Assembly (NCBI RefSeq): GCF_009389715.1
Contig: NC_052399.1
Coordinates: 5,334,585-5,398,584, forward strand
Length of the DNA: 64,000 nt
Origin: Phoenix dactylifera
Taxonomy: Eukaryota > Streptophyta > Magnoliopsida > Arecales > Arecaceae
Reading direction: 5' to 3'
Part shown: one piece after another, positions 25,074 through 37,869 of the stretch
How positions within the stretch are numbered: position 1 is the stretch's first letter
Layout of the letters: each line of letters starts with the position of its first letter
The notes under the pieces: generated by a model
Seen by the model: only the letters and a program-made list of their open reading frames with translations
Database searches by the model: none
Told to the model about the DNA's origin: nothing
Translations under genes and position numbers: made by a program

Positions 25074-25920
25074 CTCAGAGAGAGAATAATGTACCAGGGG
25101 AGAAAGAGGATTGGAGATTTGGAAAGCGCGGTGCGACGGGTTCCTTTGTCTCTCACTGGTCGTGCCTAGTTTTGTTTCCCAACGTTGGGGAGAGAGAGAG
25201 AGAGACAGAGGAGGGAGGGAGAAGGGCTTTTCTTTTTGAGGATTACTTCTAAGATGCGCTGTATGGCGGAGGAGAGCTCGGGGGCAACGTGGGCCGTCGG
25301 ATGGATGATTCCACCAATCCAATTGGTACGGAAGATTTTGAGGGAGTTTGAGGGCAACGGTCCAGATCGTATTGATGGTGGACCCAAGGGGTCAAAAGCG
25401 GTTTGAACCGTGCATCATGAAAATAACTCGGCGAGGATCACGCTTTGCGGCCGGCATAGGCTGAACAACAAACAAAAAAAGTAGCCGTATTCAGTACAGG
25501 GATAAGAAGGCAAACTGTCAAAGTGGCCACATCAGGGCTCTTCGCGGCCTTGGCGGATCAAGTCCGTTACAGTATAAGGTCCTATGGTTAATCATAGCAC
25601 ACATATAAAAATTATACAAAATAATAATTTTTTCTATTTTTAATTAGCAATATAATACGGAGATTGTTTATATGAAAAGCAAATTGGACATCATGAGGGA
25701 GGGAAGGTTTTGCTTAAAATTTTAACCTCCATGAATACAAATCAAATAAGAAATTCGTTTTGTCAACTTTTCCTTTTATGCGGCTATTAAGCACTCTGGA
25801 AATCTTTTGGGCAAATAAAAAAAAAAAAAAAAAAACTCACAGTTAAAGCATATTGAAAACACAAGAAATCATTTTACTCTTTTTAATTAATTCTCGATAC
25901 TGCAAAACTTTTCGGGATTT
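25074..25920. other. Upstream region of DUF1639-like copy 2
   Basis: Minus-strand leader of copy 2 with a short CT/GA repeat, then AT-rich intergenic DNA and an A20 run at about 25817-25836. No other gene seen. Confidence 0.5.
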
Positions 25921-25930
25921 TTACGCGCCG

Positions 25931-26030
25931 CGGGGGGGGGGGGTGGGGGGTGGGGGGGGGGGGGGGGGGGGGGGGGGGGGGCGGTGGTGTATGGGATGGG
26001 AGGGTATGGTGTATGGGATGGGAGGGTATA
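25931..26030. repeat. Poly-G tract and G-rich 22-bp tandem
   Basis: About 50 bases of nearly uninterrupted G with two T interruptions (25931-25981), followed by two copies of a roughly 22-bp tgtatgggatgggagggtat unit. Length is probably unreliable in the assembly. Strong G-quadruplex potential on the plus strand. Confidence 0.85.
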
Positions 26031-26139
26031 GAATCTATGGCACTATAAATATTAGATTTTCGGGTACCAGCCAACCAGCCAGCTATTTGTTTTTTTTAAA
26101 CAGTGAAATTGAGGATATGTACGGCTATGTACTAAATAA

Positions 26140-26808
26140 ATTTTAAATAATTATATAAAATCAAAAATTTCAAATAATATCTTTTGACTATTTTTTTTAA
26201 AATTATTGCAATTAACATCAAAACGGACATAGCGCATGATTTATATGGACTAAGAAACACTGCAGCATTGGAATATATGGTTGACCACATGCCGGTAAGG
26301 ATTCTTGTGCTTATATTTGAATGGATTTGGATTCTTAGCTTAACGAAAACATCGTGACTTAAATAAGAAGAGTACGTAAGAACTCGTATAGGTGTATGTT
26401 AAGTCAATTGGCTATATACTCAGTAGATTTTGAGTACTTATATATAGCCAAGAAATTCAAATAATACCTTTTGGCTAGACTTTTTGCATAAGATCTTGAA
26501 TTGTCACAAATAGTATCAAAACAGATCTGGCCTATGTTCATGTGAATCAAGGAACAATGTAGCCTAAACCTATTTGGGCTAACCACGAGCTGATCGTGGT
26601 GTTTGTGGATTTGAATAGATTTAGATTCTTAGCCTAATGAAAATGCTAGAACTTAATTAGAGAGAATATGTAAGAATATGTGTGGATGTATGTTTAGTCT
26701 CATATCAACTATACATTGAGTAGATCTTAGATATTTATACGGATCCTTAGGTATCCAAATAATATCTTCCTACTAGTCTTTTAGGAAGAAGCTCTGGGGG
26801 TTGCTACA
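26140..26808 (+). mobile_element. Degraded LTR-sharing tandem TRIM
   Basis: Plus-strand relatives of the TRIM at 21436. A partial LTR (about 26140-26207) is followed by an interior (26208-26374), a central LTR (26375-26508), a second interior with a decayed PBS (TAGTATCAAAAC just after the LTR), and a third LTR (26669-26808). The two interiors share phrases such as 'gatttggattcttagc' and 'ttagattcttagc'. The order LTR-interior-LTR-interior-LTR with one shared LTR points to recombination between copies. No target duplication found. Confidence 0.65.
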
Positions 26809-26870
26809 ATGAATAGTGTAAGATTCATAGAGTCAACACAAGTAGAAGGATAGAATCTTGGTTTCTTGAT

Positions 26871-27240
26871 CTATTGGGTAACCATACTAGAGTCTCCTAA
26901 CACCCATATTGCAGTAGCCTGAAGTGGGAAATATGCGACCATGGACAACTCCGAGGCTGCTCTGAGTTCAGCAAGGGGAACCCATGGGCTTTGAAGTTTA
27001 GAAATCCGGCATGGAGCGATTGACCATATTGGTCTCTGAGAATGAATCCAGCGAGCAACTTGAGAGGATGGATGATGGCGGACAAAAGACAGATTCAGGG
27101 AAACCACCCACTGCCATGCACACAAGTGGTAGAAATAGATTGTCGACTCCAGTGTTGCAGTCCAGTACTGATCATGATGCCTCAATGCTTCCAAGGCAAT
27201 GTCAGAGCTACTGACCAGCTGGTCGTAAGAAGCTCTCTGG
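26871..27240 (-). pseudogene. RNase H-like LINE fragment
   Basis: On the minus strand, in two overlapping frames, the phrases AGFILRDQYGQSLHAGFLNF and VPLAELRAASEL resemble the RVT_3 RNase H of plant LINE ORF2 proteins. The frame switches between them, so it is broken. Flanks hold no further ORF2 domain. It abuts the TRIM at 27248. Confidence 0.5.
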
Positions 27241-27247
27241 TTTCTCA

Positions 27248-27685
27248 TATAACAGCTCAGAACCTCACTCAAAATAACTAGCTGAAAGATATTATTTGAG
27301 TTTTTAATTCTATATAAATACTCAAAATTTATCCAGCAAATAATTGATGTGGGACTAAATACACGTCCATACGGATTCTCACATATTTTTTCCGTTCAAG
27401 TCCGGACATCCTCGTCAGGCTAAGAATTCAAATCTATTCAAATCTAATCGCAAACACTACGATCGACCCGTGGTCAGCTTCAATTGATCCTTATTGTAGT
27501 ATTCCTTAGTCCACATAGATTATGGACTGGATCTACTCTGATACTATTTGTAACAACTCAGGATCTCATACAAAATGGCTAGCCGAAAGATGTTATTTGG
27601 ATTCCTTGATTCTGTATAAGTACAAAAGATATATCCAGCAAAAAATCAATGTGAAACTAAATACACGTCCGAATAGATTCCCGCA
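27248..27685 (-). mobile_element. Second TRIM retrotransposon copy
   Basis: Same family as 21436-21874 and same orientation. LTRs are about 27248-27383 and 27549-27685, with more differences between them than in the first copy. A PBS-like segment (complement of 'ctctgatactatttg') lies next to the right LTR. No convincing target duplication, so this copy is older. Confidence 0.75.
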
Positions 27686-29132
27686 CCTCGACCTCCACAA
27701 AAGCCAACCTGAATAGACTATGATGCTCTGTTTCCCGTTGGCAACCTCAGAATCGGTGATACAATGAAATAGCTCCTCGGTTAGTTCAAAAACTGTACCA
27801 GTATCAAGTTGCTGGGTGAACTTCCAGCTTGCATTAACGTATACTAGGAATTCACTTTGAGAAGAATTTCAAAATAATAATAATAATAATAATATTTTCT
27901 AACAAAGAAGGAATGATTATATTTTAGTTGTGGTTAAGTCCACCAGACTCTTGGCAAAGCCTATATTCCAAAGCGATTTAATTGTGGGGATTCATTTTTT
28001 ACTTTTAAAGTTTTGGAGAATAATCATGGGGAAAAAGTTATCATAACAGGAAAAAGTTATCATAACAGTCTGTCTATTACCCTAAAATAGCACAAACAAG
28101 TAATGATTAGGTAACTATTCATCTTCCTCTATGTCATCATCGTATTTTAGACTGGATTGAACAAGACTCCCAGCACACGCCGCTGTTTGGGAAAAAAGAA
28201 AAAAAATCCAGTAACACCATCTGTCTAACCAGAAAAAAAACATTTCCAATAAATTTCAAAAGAAGCATAATAGCAAGGGAAAATGAATACCAGCATCAAT
28301 ACACTAAAAATAATAGCCATGCCAACCAAGCTACATCCCTGCTACAGCATAAGCACAAAATTCCATAGAGACTTCAATTAATGCTTTAAAACATACGGGA
28401 AAAATTCAATTAATGCTTTAAAACATGCAAGAAATTAATAATTATGCATAGATTCATTGAATGGGTCATCAATCTATACCATTTAGAACGAATAACTATT
28501 TCTTTACATTTACGAATATAACGTAAAATAAATCAAGAAAAATGAAGAAAGAGTGATCTTGACTCTGATCACCCTCCCAATCAACGCCAAATTATATGGC
28601 GTGTTGCGTGCCCAGAAGAGCTCTCACAGAAAACTCCTTCAATTCCAACCGCTCCAGCTCAAACAAGATACGGTGTCTCTTTTGATGCTTTAAAATATCT
28701 TTTATGAAATGCCCTCTTCCGAAGAGTTGGCTCTGCTGATTTTTGAAAAGATACGCTGTTTTTAAAATATTACATATCTCGCCGGTACTCTATCTTCCGA
28801 GAGTTTTACAGAGTTCTTCCACTTTTCAACTTTCTGTTTTTTTTTTCTTTTCCGATCATTTGAAGGAGTTGGTCGGATGAAACTTTCCATCGATCGTGCT
28901 CATTTGAGAAAGATCGAGCTGAGCCGGATTGTTGTCTCTTAGAGACGAGATTGCCACAAACCTACACATTGGGAACGAATCACATTCTTACTAACGCCTC
29001 GATCCAAATAAACTCTTTTCAATCTGCTAAATTTATTTTAGTAAATTATTTTTTTATAATATAATTATAAAATAACAATATAGCAATTTTTAGGCAAAAG
29101 TTCTCAACAACAATACTAAATTTTCTTCTCCA
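27686..29132. other. Intergenic DNA with TAA microsatellite
   Basis: AT-rich, with a TAA repeat at about 27872-27894. No gene recognised. Confidence 0.5.
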
Positions 29133-29436
29133 TCAGCAGGAAGGTTCAGCAACTGCGTACCGTTTTGGAGTCACGGTCTTGGGAGGTCGCAACCCAAGCA
29201 AAAATGCCTGCATGAACTCCCAAGATCAATTGTATGGTACCGAGACTAAGGAATCAAATGGAAATGCAAGAACAAGGAATTCTAAAAAGAACAAGAAGAG
29301 ATCTTCCATTGACGTCCTCTTGGACGAGGATCTGTGCCGCCTCTTGGGCCGGCGAGGAGGCTTCGATCCTGTCATGGCGAAGAAATCCTTCTTGATCTGC
29401 TCCGCGGTCAGTGAGATATGTTGTTGAACACTAACC

Positions 29437-29472
<36 letters not shown>

Positions 29473-29772
29473 CGCCTTCCCTTTCGTCGCCGCAGTCTTT
29501 CCCTTGCCTTCTGAATCTCTGGACGTTAAAGATCTCATCTTGGAGGTATCTTGGGAGGGTAGAGCTGGAGGCGTCGCCAGAACGGGAGGCTCGTCTTCTT
29601 GCTTCGAGTTCTTGGAGTAGGGGTGGGAGGGGAGGCGGTGCACGAGCTTCCGGCGATTGGACGGAGGGGTTGGGGAATTATTGGTTTCTTGGGGAAGAAC
29701 CGTGGCCTCGCCGGGGACGCGGCGGGTGGTGGCCCACCGGAGGGAGGGGTTTTGGAAGGGGACTGAGAACAT
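29133..29772 (-). pseudogene. DUF1639-like protein, copy 3 (decayed)
   Basis: Third tandem paralogue. The start at 29772 gives FSVPFQNPSLRW, the same N-terminal motif as copies 1 and 2. After a lysine-rich stretch a run of 34 C (G on the coding strand, 29438-29471) separates the N-terminal frame from the frame carrying SLTAEQIKKDFFAMTGSKPP and RRPKRRHRSSSKRTS; the two frames differ by one base across the run. Where copies 1 and 2 have the splice donor, this copy reads AATGGAAG, so the GT is lost. A plausible exon 2 remnant (29133-29207) begins after CAG and reads FLLGLRPPKTVTPKRYAVAE. The homopolymer length may be a sequencing error, but the donor loss suggests a pseudogene. Confidence 0.7.
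29438..29471. repeat. 34-base poly-C tract
   Basis: Uninterrupted C run inside DUF1639-like copy 3, encoding a glycine run on the minus strand. Confidence 0.9.
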
Positions 29773-32700
29773 GGCTCGAGCTGGATTCGGCGGATAGGGA
29801 CCCTGAAAAAACCGTTTTTAACCGTTATAACAGAAATAACCGTTACGACGGCAGTCTGTTTGCCGAGTCTATCTGTTGACTAATTTCAAAAATAAAATAA
29901 GAGTAGGGCAGAATTACCGAGGACCACGGGACTTAACTAATAGTTAGTCTAGTCATTAAAGATTGCCAATATTTTTTAACCCCACTGACATGGAAAAAGT
30001 AAGGGGATTTTCCTAAGCAGCTCTCTGGAGGGCAGTCGGCCATGGGCATCCTTAAAATGTAGCTCACCGAGTTGATCTATTTTACCAATATAATATATAC
30101 CAAGATAGATATGTTATCAGAAAAATTGGGAAGTTTGAACCAAAGATAATATTTGTAATGATGGTCGAAATTAAGAATCCTAATTAGATTAGGATTCCAA
30201 CACCAACCTGACCTGACCTAATATAACCAACCATAAAAGTATGATTAGGAGACAATGATATTTGACTCTAAGCTATTTTTGTGTTTGTCAAGGAAAAACT
30301 TTGCCTCATTAAATAGAGCCAAGAAGCTTCAGGACAATGTTAAAATCTTTTTTTTTTCTTTTTTATGTAATCACTAGCTTTCGTGATGTCATTGATGAGT
30401 TAGAGGCGGAAATAAAACACTTCAGGAGAATCGCTCCATCTTTTTTCCTGATACAAGACTCAATACAATATTTTTTGAATTTACTTTGATCCTGTCATAT
30501 TGGGGCCCTGTCCCCAGTTTGCTACCTTGCCTTATTCAATGAATTGGTTGGGTCTACCAAACATTTCCTGAAAAAAAGGACACAGTACAATATTTGCATT
30601 ATGGTACCAAGAAAAAGGAATTGCAGGATCCAGGCCATGCTCTTTTTTGTGGAAACCAAGGCATGTCTTCTTTTTGTTCTTTTTTAGTTAGGCTTCTCCG
30701 CTAGAAAGGAATAACTCAGCTGAATCCCACCCAATGTCCAAATCATGAAACGAGAATCTGAGCAATCATCAGCAAACAAGTACTGCTTCAAATCAGCCTC
30801 TGACATCTCCTTCTGTAGCAATACTCCAAACTGAATCACCGCTATAACCATTGGCATTTTCTTTTTGTATGCTCTTCCTCTTTTCGACACATGACTCTAT
30901 CTTGTTAGCAGACGTATAGGTTCCTCGTAATGGTCACCATTGCCTTCTCAGCTACTAATCTTATTGGTTTTTCCAATGAAACAGTTTTTTTTTGCCCAGA
31001 GGTTGATCACAATGCTATCTTTTCATGTAGCAGTTCACTAATCTGCACTAGCATTTGAGTCACCAGAAATTGGACATCGTCTAGATCTTGTTTAAACTTG
31101 TTAGTACTGCATGCATATATGTTTACATATTGATGACCATTTCTAGCAGAATGGAGAATGGAGACGAGATGTATTACAGTGTAACTCATTTCCTTTTTGA
31201 TGCTCGTGCTCTTGATGACTACCATTTTCATCCGTTGATATGGTTAGGTGTGGGAATAAACAATAGCAGAGAGGCATTTACATAAGCAAGCGTCATACAC
31301 TTCCAAGGGCCATTCCCCTTCAACCCTGGATTCTGTCGGGATTGATTCCTACAAAGTTGAGTAAGTTCTTTCTTCCTTTATCCAATGGTCTTTTACCACA
31401 TCCACCCTCCGTGATGATTTTTCCCATTATTGAAGTTTGGATTTTCCCATTTTATTTGTATATGTATGAATACCTTCCTAAATATCGAATTTTATATAAA
31501 TATCCTCACAAAATTGATATTTGCATGTATATCCTCATAAAACACTTGTTTTACTATTCTATTCTTTTTTAATTCTTGTTTTTCATATATATCTACACCA
31601 TCTAACGCCGTTAAAAAGTTAACGGTTTCAAATTAAATGACTAAAATATTCTTAATGCATAGATGTACAAAAAAAAATATTTATAAGGCAACACGGTGGA
31701 GGACAAAAAAAATAATTTTAAAACTCTATTTTATTTTTAATTAAAATAAACATGGTTTTTATTAACGGTGTTAGAAAAATAGTTATATTAGAGGCATTTA
31801 TGTAACAACAGTATTTTATGAGGGTATAAAAATAAATATAAATTTTAAGAAAGTATTTACGTAAATTTAAATTTTTAGAAGGGCATTCATCCACACAAAA
31901 AAAAAAAAAAAAAAAAACTTCTTTAAGTTTTGACTGATTTAGGAGTGTTGGTATGGTTATTTTGCGGATTTGGTCTGGACAACTATATGTATGCATCCAT
32001 CCGTATACGGTGCTTTCTATTGACAATGTATGCGACTTTTATTTCTGTAAGAAATATCATCCCTACAGTTTATGCATGCATCCGTAGGTGAGCTTTGCGG
32101 TATACTTACGTCGGTGACTTATCCTATTTTCCCAACACATCCGCTTGCAAACTTTCCGCCCGGACGTTCGTCTACTTATTAACATACGGATGTGGATCCG
32201 TTTAGGAATTTTGTGAATGTCTCCGCATGTGTCCATTTTTTGTGCTCGTATATCATGAGCGGATCCCTCACCGTTCGTTCAAGATCAGATTAATACCTAG
32301 AAGATTTTCATTAGTTACCATGGAAATCAAGATGTGCAAGATCCGGCGCCGCCTCCAAGGATGTCCGTTCCTCTCGATGGAACCAACGACGCCGTTGATC
32401 TCATCTTCCACCGTCGATCCGCACTGAAAATTGCCGTGGATGACGCCAAGACGCCTGTCCACCATGGATCTTGAATCCAACGGAGCACGTGCTTACCTTT
32501 TAATCCCAGAGAAGCCGGCTACAAGGATGCAGACTTATGCAAAGTCGACAATATCTAGAAAGTTAACTTTTAGTCCCTGGTTGAACCTTAAATTACTACG
32601 TAGCACTCTTGGAGACTAGGCTAGCCTGATTGGCTTTTGTTTAGGCTGCCGGGTGGCTTATCCCCTGTTTCTGATTTCATTAATCAATGAAATGCAAGGT

Positions 32701-35053
32701 GGTTCTTACCACATCACATAGGTACATCTTTTTTGAATTAGATGATTAAGCTGTTACCATTACTTTGACCTCGATCTAGGTTCATAACATGGATTGTTTA
32801 CATCCTAATAGTGCTTTTTTGAGCAAGATGGTAGGAGAGGCTGTTGCACATTTCATTAGAGATGAGGTGGAAACACATCCATAAAACGAAACCACTACAG
32901 GAAAAGAGAGGTTAAAAAATATAGATAGATCGATGGAAATCCAAGATTTTCATCAAAATGACCCATAGGAGCCCGTGTAAAAACCACAAATTAGAAGCAA
33001 GAGAGGAGTTTTCATCAAAGCACTCACCACCATTATCATAAGTCAGGAGTTTCCTGAAAGTTTTTGTACTAACTGCCCCTTTCCATTGTTTGTTCATGTA
33101 AATCCATGCGATTCAAACTTCTGCTAGTCAACTTCGTGACTTGCACGGTTCTAGCAGTCTTAAATCATGTGTTTGGGCCTAGGCCGACTGGCTTTTCCGG
33201 TCCATATTTCCAGTCCATTCGTTAAGACTTGTCTTGAAAATTTCTTTTGATTTTTTAGTTTTAGAATTAGCCTCTAACACCTAACCCAACTAATAAAAAA
33301 CTGGACCTAGTCCACTTGACTGGTCCCGATATAAGAGTTGAAATAGGAGATGAAAAAAAATAGAGCCTTGTTCGACTAGGAGGAGGAGATAGAAAACAAA
33401 GATAGAGCCTTGTTCGACTGACTCCTCCTCCAGCTTGATTTTCTACAGAAGCTAGGAACCATAGCCTCGATCGGCTATTTAATGACCCCCACACTCCCTT
33501 TTCGCCTCACCATCAACAAGTTTTGCTAATCACTATTGCTAGAGTATCATTACATCTTTCCTTCTTCTCTTGACTTCCGATGGTCTTGGCTTACGGTGCT
33601 CACCAAAAATTTCAGTTAAGGGTTCACCAAAGTCTTAAGTTCTAAGAGAGATTTTTGAAATTATTTAAACTTGTAGTTTGGTTTTGCTCGCAAGATAAAT
33701 AAGAAACTGCATTTTCTAGAATTTTTATTTATACAATATTATTTTTTAATAAATAACTTTTTAATTGATTTATATGTGATTTATAAATTTTATGAGAAAG
33801 CATTTTAAATGAAAAATAGATATGCAACTCGGAGTAACATTTTTCGAACTATTGTCATATTAGTTACTAATCTTACATCGTATATGCATATTTTAATTGG
33901 ATTATAATATACATGATATTTTATAAAAGTACTTTGACATGCATCAGATTTGAACTATGAGCCTCACTATGTATTAAACCCCCCCAATTGGGGATTATAA
34001 TTGGTATTTTGACTATTACTGAGCTTATTGATTCTATGTCTAGCTCCATCATAGGATATAAATGTAGTATTTTGACCCATTCTGTAAAATATAAGTGCAG
34101 TATTCTGACCCACTGCGCAAGATATAAGTACGGTTCTATTTCTGGCCTAACTACAAGGTATAAATGTGACTGTTAAGTTAAATGTGATTTATTTCGAATC
34201 GAATTTATGATTACATATATGAATATTTGAAAAATATGGATTTCAATGGATTGTGTTTTAAAATGGAATTAGTTATGTCTTTGCACTAATTCGTGGTGAT
34301 TTGTGTTTTACGATTGTATCCTATATTGTTACATGAATTACCAAGTTGAATATTTATTACTTACTCGGTTGTCAAGCTCATTATCCCTTTTTTTTGACAT
34401 ATTTGAGAACTAAGATGGCGCAGGGTTATGATCGAGAGAGTGACTACAGGCTGAATTTGATATCTTTAATTTATAATAGGATTTGACTAGAGTTTGATAT
34501 AAGATTTTTTAAATATTATTCGGTTGTATGAGACATTAAAATTTGATTCTAGTTATTTAAATTAAAATTTATATAGTAATTATTTAAATTTATTTTGTTA
34601 TTTGTTATGATATCTTGATAAGATGTCTTGTATGCTTGTAGGGAGAATTTTCTTGAGTGCACGGTGGTTGCCATAATCCTATGCTCACAATCTCAGGTCG
34701 GAGGCATGATAAAGTACATAACAGATAAAATAGACTGTTTAGTATGGTAGCTAGGATATAGATGTGACGAATTTATGCTGTTGTATGTAGGGCTGACACG
34801 CAGATGTAAATCATGCTTAGAACAAATAACAAAGAAAATCCTTGTAACTATCCTCAATTCTCATTTTTCTCATGCCAGTAAGATGATGAGAAGATTAGCA
34901 TGGTTATATCTCAAGTAATATACGTTTTCCATTTTCTTGTTAAAAGAATATTGGATTCAACAACAAATACACAATTCGCGAACTCTTCTATTTTGAATCT
35001 TTTGTTGAACTTGTCATAAGGAGAGAGAGCTTATTCTGCCGGTGCAGTTGAGG
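29773..35053. other. Long intergenic span, no gene recognised
   Basis: Mostly AT-rich, open frames under about 105 codons and without known domains. Segments near 30480-30560 and 32640-32700 look like 3' tails of LINEs (text ending around 'ttcaatgaat' and 'tcattaatcaatg'), but no ORF2 was found beside them. Short imperfect tandem units of about 36 bp lie near 34060-34165. Confidence 0.4.
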
Positions 35054-35285
35054 ATGGCTGAAGATCCTGATGCTGTCCTTTTACGAGGTTGGAGAGTCTC
35101 TAGCCAAATGAAGTCACCGTTCATCTGTTCCTTCAGCCTATACCATTGAAGCCATGCGCGCAAACTCCATTGGGGATACAACCCAGAAGCTTAAGGAGAT
35201 TGAGGAGCAAATTTTTGAAAAGAGAGATGATTTTCAGAAGTTTGAGGCCAAGTAAGGAGAAGTAGAAGAAACCTTTTCCCCTCTA
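35054..35285 (+). pseudogene. Processed pseudogene fragment of a DnaJ/ARG1-like protein
   Basis: Begins MAEDPDAVLLRG and later, after stops and frame changes, reads YTIEAMRANSIGDTTQKLKE, then IEEQIFEKRDDFQKFEAK before a stop. Together these resemble the C-terminal coiled-coil half of plant DnaJ proteins of the ARG1/DNAJ15 type, from memory. No introns and many lesions in 230 bp suggest retroposed mRNA, truncated at both ends. Confidence 0.5.
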
Positions 35286-35893
35286 CTTGTTCAGCATCAG
35301 CTGTACCATCGTAGTTCCTACTTCCCCCTGCCAAATCTCTTCATATTGTTAGCGTATTTATCTAACCAGTGTTCTCAGATTTGTTACGTCAGTGTACTAA
35401 TGGGTTGAGGCATCTAAATAACCCCCGTTTAGTCGCATCAAGAAAATAAAATAAAATAAAAAACAGAGAACCTGTTTGGATGAATTTAACTACAGAACTA
35501 CTTTCCAACTTCTAAAATCTCTTCCTACAGTAATTATATTTCTATTTTTCCGGATCAGCAGAAAAACTATTTTCCTTGTTATTTTCATAATTAGCAATTC
35601 ATTGGGCCTTGTATCAAAGCCAGTATAATTATGATGGCGGGCAACTACTGCTTCGAGACATGCAAGCTCTCGAGAGGATGTGGCTCATTCCGGACCACTC
35701 ATGTATATCAAAAGGCCAACACTATTGTTGTGTGGGTCACTTCCTATATTGTTCATCATTGAGAAGGGATCTTTTGAAAAAACCATGCATCTGTTCCTTT
35801 CTCTCTATTGATGCACGATTAATATGAGCCACCATTATATATATATAAACAAAATTAATGAGCCCTATCATATTTCTTTTTTCCTTGTTCAAA

Positions 35894-36494
35894 GAACAAG
35901 ATGGTTTTGAGTTGGATTCACCGGTGATGGCTCGGGACATCTGGAACGCCCCCTTCGCTACCATAGCGCCCAGGTTTGTTCTTGTTTCTTGGGAGCCCCC
36001 ACCCCCTGGCCATCTTAAGGTGAATTTCGATGCGAATATGCCTGCCAGTGGAGATTGGGCAGGAGTGGCTTTTGTGATCAGAGACCACGGCGCTAGGCTG
36101 ATTGCTGCTGGGGGATATCGCTCCTCTGAGGCCTCGGCATTCGGGGTGGAGCTCAGGGCTGTATGGATGGAATTATCCCATATGAGATATGTGCTGGGGG
36201 CGGACGGGATCATTCTGGGGACTCGGCTGTCTTGATTAATCGCCTTCAGGTGGAGAGGCGGGAGGTGGTGGAGCACCCACTTTTGTGTGACATGCGACGG
36301 ATGCTACGGAATTGCCGGGCTGTTTAGCTCAGACATGTCTTTCGAGAAGCGAACCGAGCTGCTGATTGGATTGCCTCCTTCGCTGCGCAGCATTCAGGAG
36401 TGTTTCTATGGACCCAGGAGGTTCTAGTTCCGACTGACTTTACTAGTATTCTTATTAGTGATGTAGCTGGATGTGCTCATGTGAGAGCTGCTTG
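35894..36494 (+). pseudogene. LINE ORF2 C-terminal RNase H fragment
   Basis: Contains VSWEPPPPGHLKVNFDANMP, then AGVAFVIRDHGARLIAAGGY, then FGVELRAVWMELS, GDSAVLINRL, and finally HVFREANRAADWIASFAAQH: the RVT_3 RNase H of plant LINEs with Asp, Glu, Asp and the terminal basic helix. One frameshift near 36215-36220 and one in-frame stop (TAG, about 36325) break it. The natural ORF2 end (VRAA stop) lies at 36494. A G run follows. Confidence 0.78.
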
Positions 36495-37257
36495 AGCAGC
36501 TGAACCACCGGGGGGGGGGGGGGGAGGAACAAGATGGTGCACATGCAAGGCCCTTTCTTCCTGATCACCCAAACCGACCCAGTGGGTCCGCCCGGGCAAG
36601 GCCCAAATGGGCCGGAAGGGTGGCCGGGGGAACTCCCAGCCCGATTCGTATACGTCCCCGAGTAGGGGGAACCGGGAAGGGGCTCCGACCCCGACTCGGA
36701 CGCCGCCTCCTCTACTCGCAAGAGATTTCCCCGGCGTTCTTCGTCTTCTTCCCACGATAAGCCACCACGCTGGCGCCACCTGAAAGCCACCTCCGCCGCT
36801 TCTCCCTCCCTCTTTCTCTCTCTCCAGAACCAGCCATCCCTTCCCTTGCGTTCTCTCTCTTGGTTCTTGGTGGGGGAAGGAGGGATTAAGCCCAACCGAG
36901 GGGATGTCCACTCCGAGGGATCAGACTACAGCTAGGGTTGGGAGACCTTAGCTTATTGTTTTCTCGGGTTGGGCACTTGACCGGGAGTCTTAGACAGTCT
37001 CATTCAATCTTCACATCACCATGCTTTCTCTCTCTATTCATTCGCCTCACCCTCTCTTCTTTCTTCTTTATTTCCCACACAATTCCCCTAATTTTGCTCA
37101 TGCTTTTCCCTCGCTAATTTTGTGGGTAATTGAATTTGTAGTGGAGATGAGCTACGATGTGGCAAGAAGAAGGCTAGCTTGGGACCTTGATATTCGCTCG
37201 GGCTTCTAATTGAAGTAAACCCTAAACTCGTCTTATTTTAATATGTACAAATAGTTG
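36495..37257. other. Flank of the large gypsy complex
   Basis: Starts with a G run (36511-36523), then GC-rich and CT-rich DNA (36540-36900). No domain recognised; possibly a decayed LTR or gene leader. It ends at AGTTG (37253-37257), the candidate target-site sequence left of gypsy copy A. Confidence 0.4.
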
Positions 37258-37869
37258 TGTTGCTGGTGGTCCAAACCGAGAACGATTGGCACTGCGGTGT
37301 GAACGGGGTTCCGTCTGAGTTGTCTTGGTTGGTGTTGGTTGCGCTCCACCTTCCGCCAAGAAACCTGCAAACAAGCCTTGCACCACCACCAGGGTGGTGA
37401 TGGCCCTCCGACGGTCAAGTCAGAGGAGATTGGAGGAGGAGGAGAGGTGATAATCGCAAGTAAGAGAGTGCTCTGGGAGATATTGCTCACTCCCCCCCCC
37501 TTTCTCCCCCCAGCCGCATATATACCTGGCTGGGGGTCTCTCAGGGGGGTTCGTTATCGTGGGGCACGATGGTGTGGCCACTGACATGGCCGTTACAGGG
37601 CGTCGTGGAGCAGCACCGGGTACGGCCACGTCAGGGCATAGTGGGGCTCCGCTTTGTACGGCTGATGCAGGAGATCGTGGAGCAGCATCGGATACAGCCG
37701 TTGCAGGGAGTAGTGGAGCAGGAGGCCGCGGCGTGCCTCTGGGGAATAGCCTGTCGTTATCAAGAGATCTCCGACTCGGGGTCGGATTGCTGGATCAAAG
37801 GGCAGCCGTAGTCTTCCTGGGCGCGCGTGCCGGTCACGTGGGGCATGGCGGCTTATTTCCCCCGTAACA
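37258..37869 (-). repeat. 3' LTR of gypsy copy A
   Basis: A 612-bp LTR on the minus strand with TGTTACGGGG at its start (37869) and ACCAGCAACA at its end (37258). It contains a TATATATG box (about 37517-37525, minus). It matches the 885-bp LTR at 51429-52313 except that it has a single copy of the GATCCAG..CCGAGTCGG unit repeated there. A polypurine tract lies directly to the right, showing that this is a 3' LTR of a minus-strand element. Confidence 0.88.

Noticed and set aside
35737..36276. Minus-strand 179-codon frame
   Set aside because: Antisense to the LINE RNase H fragment, which has clear motifs on the plus strand.
36455..36911. Two overlapping minus-strand open frames of about 145 codons
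   Set aside because: GC-rich, biased composition, no recognisable domain and an adjacent G run; not supported as genes.
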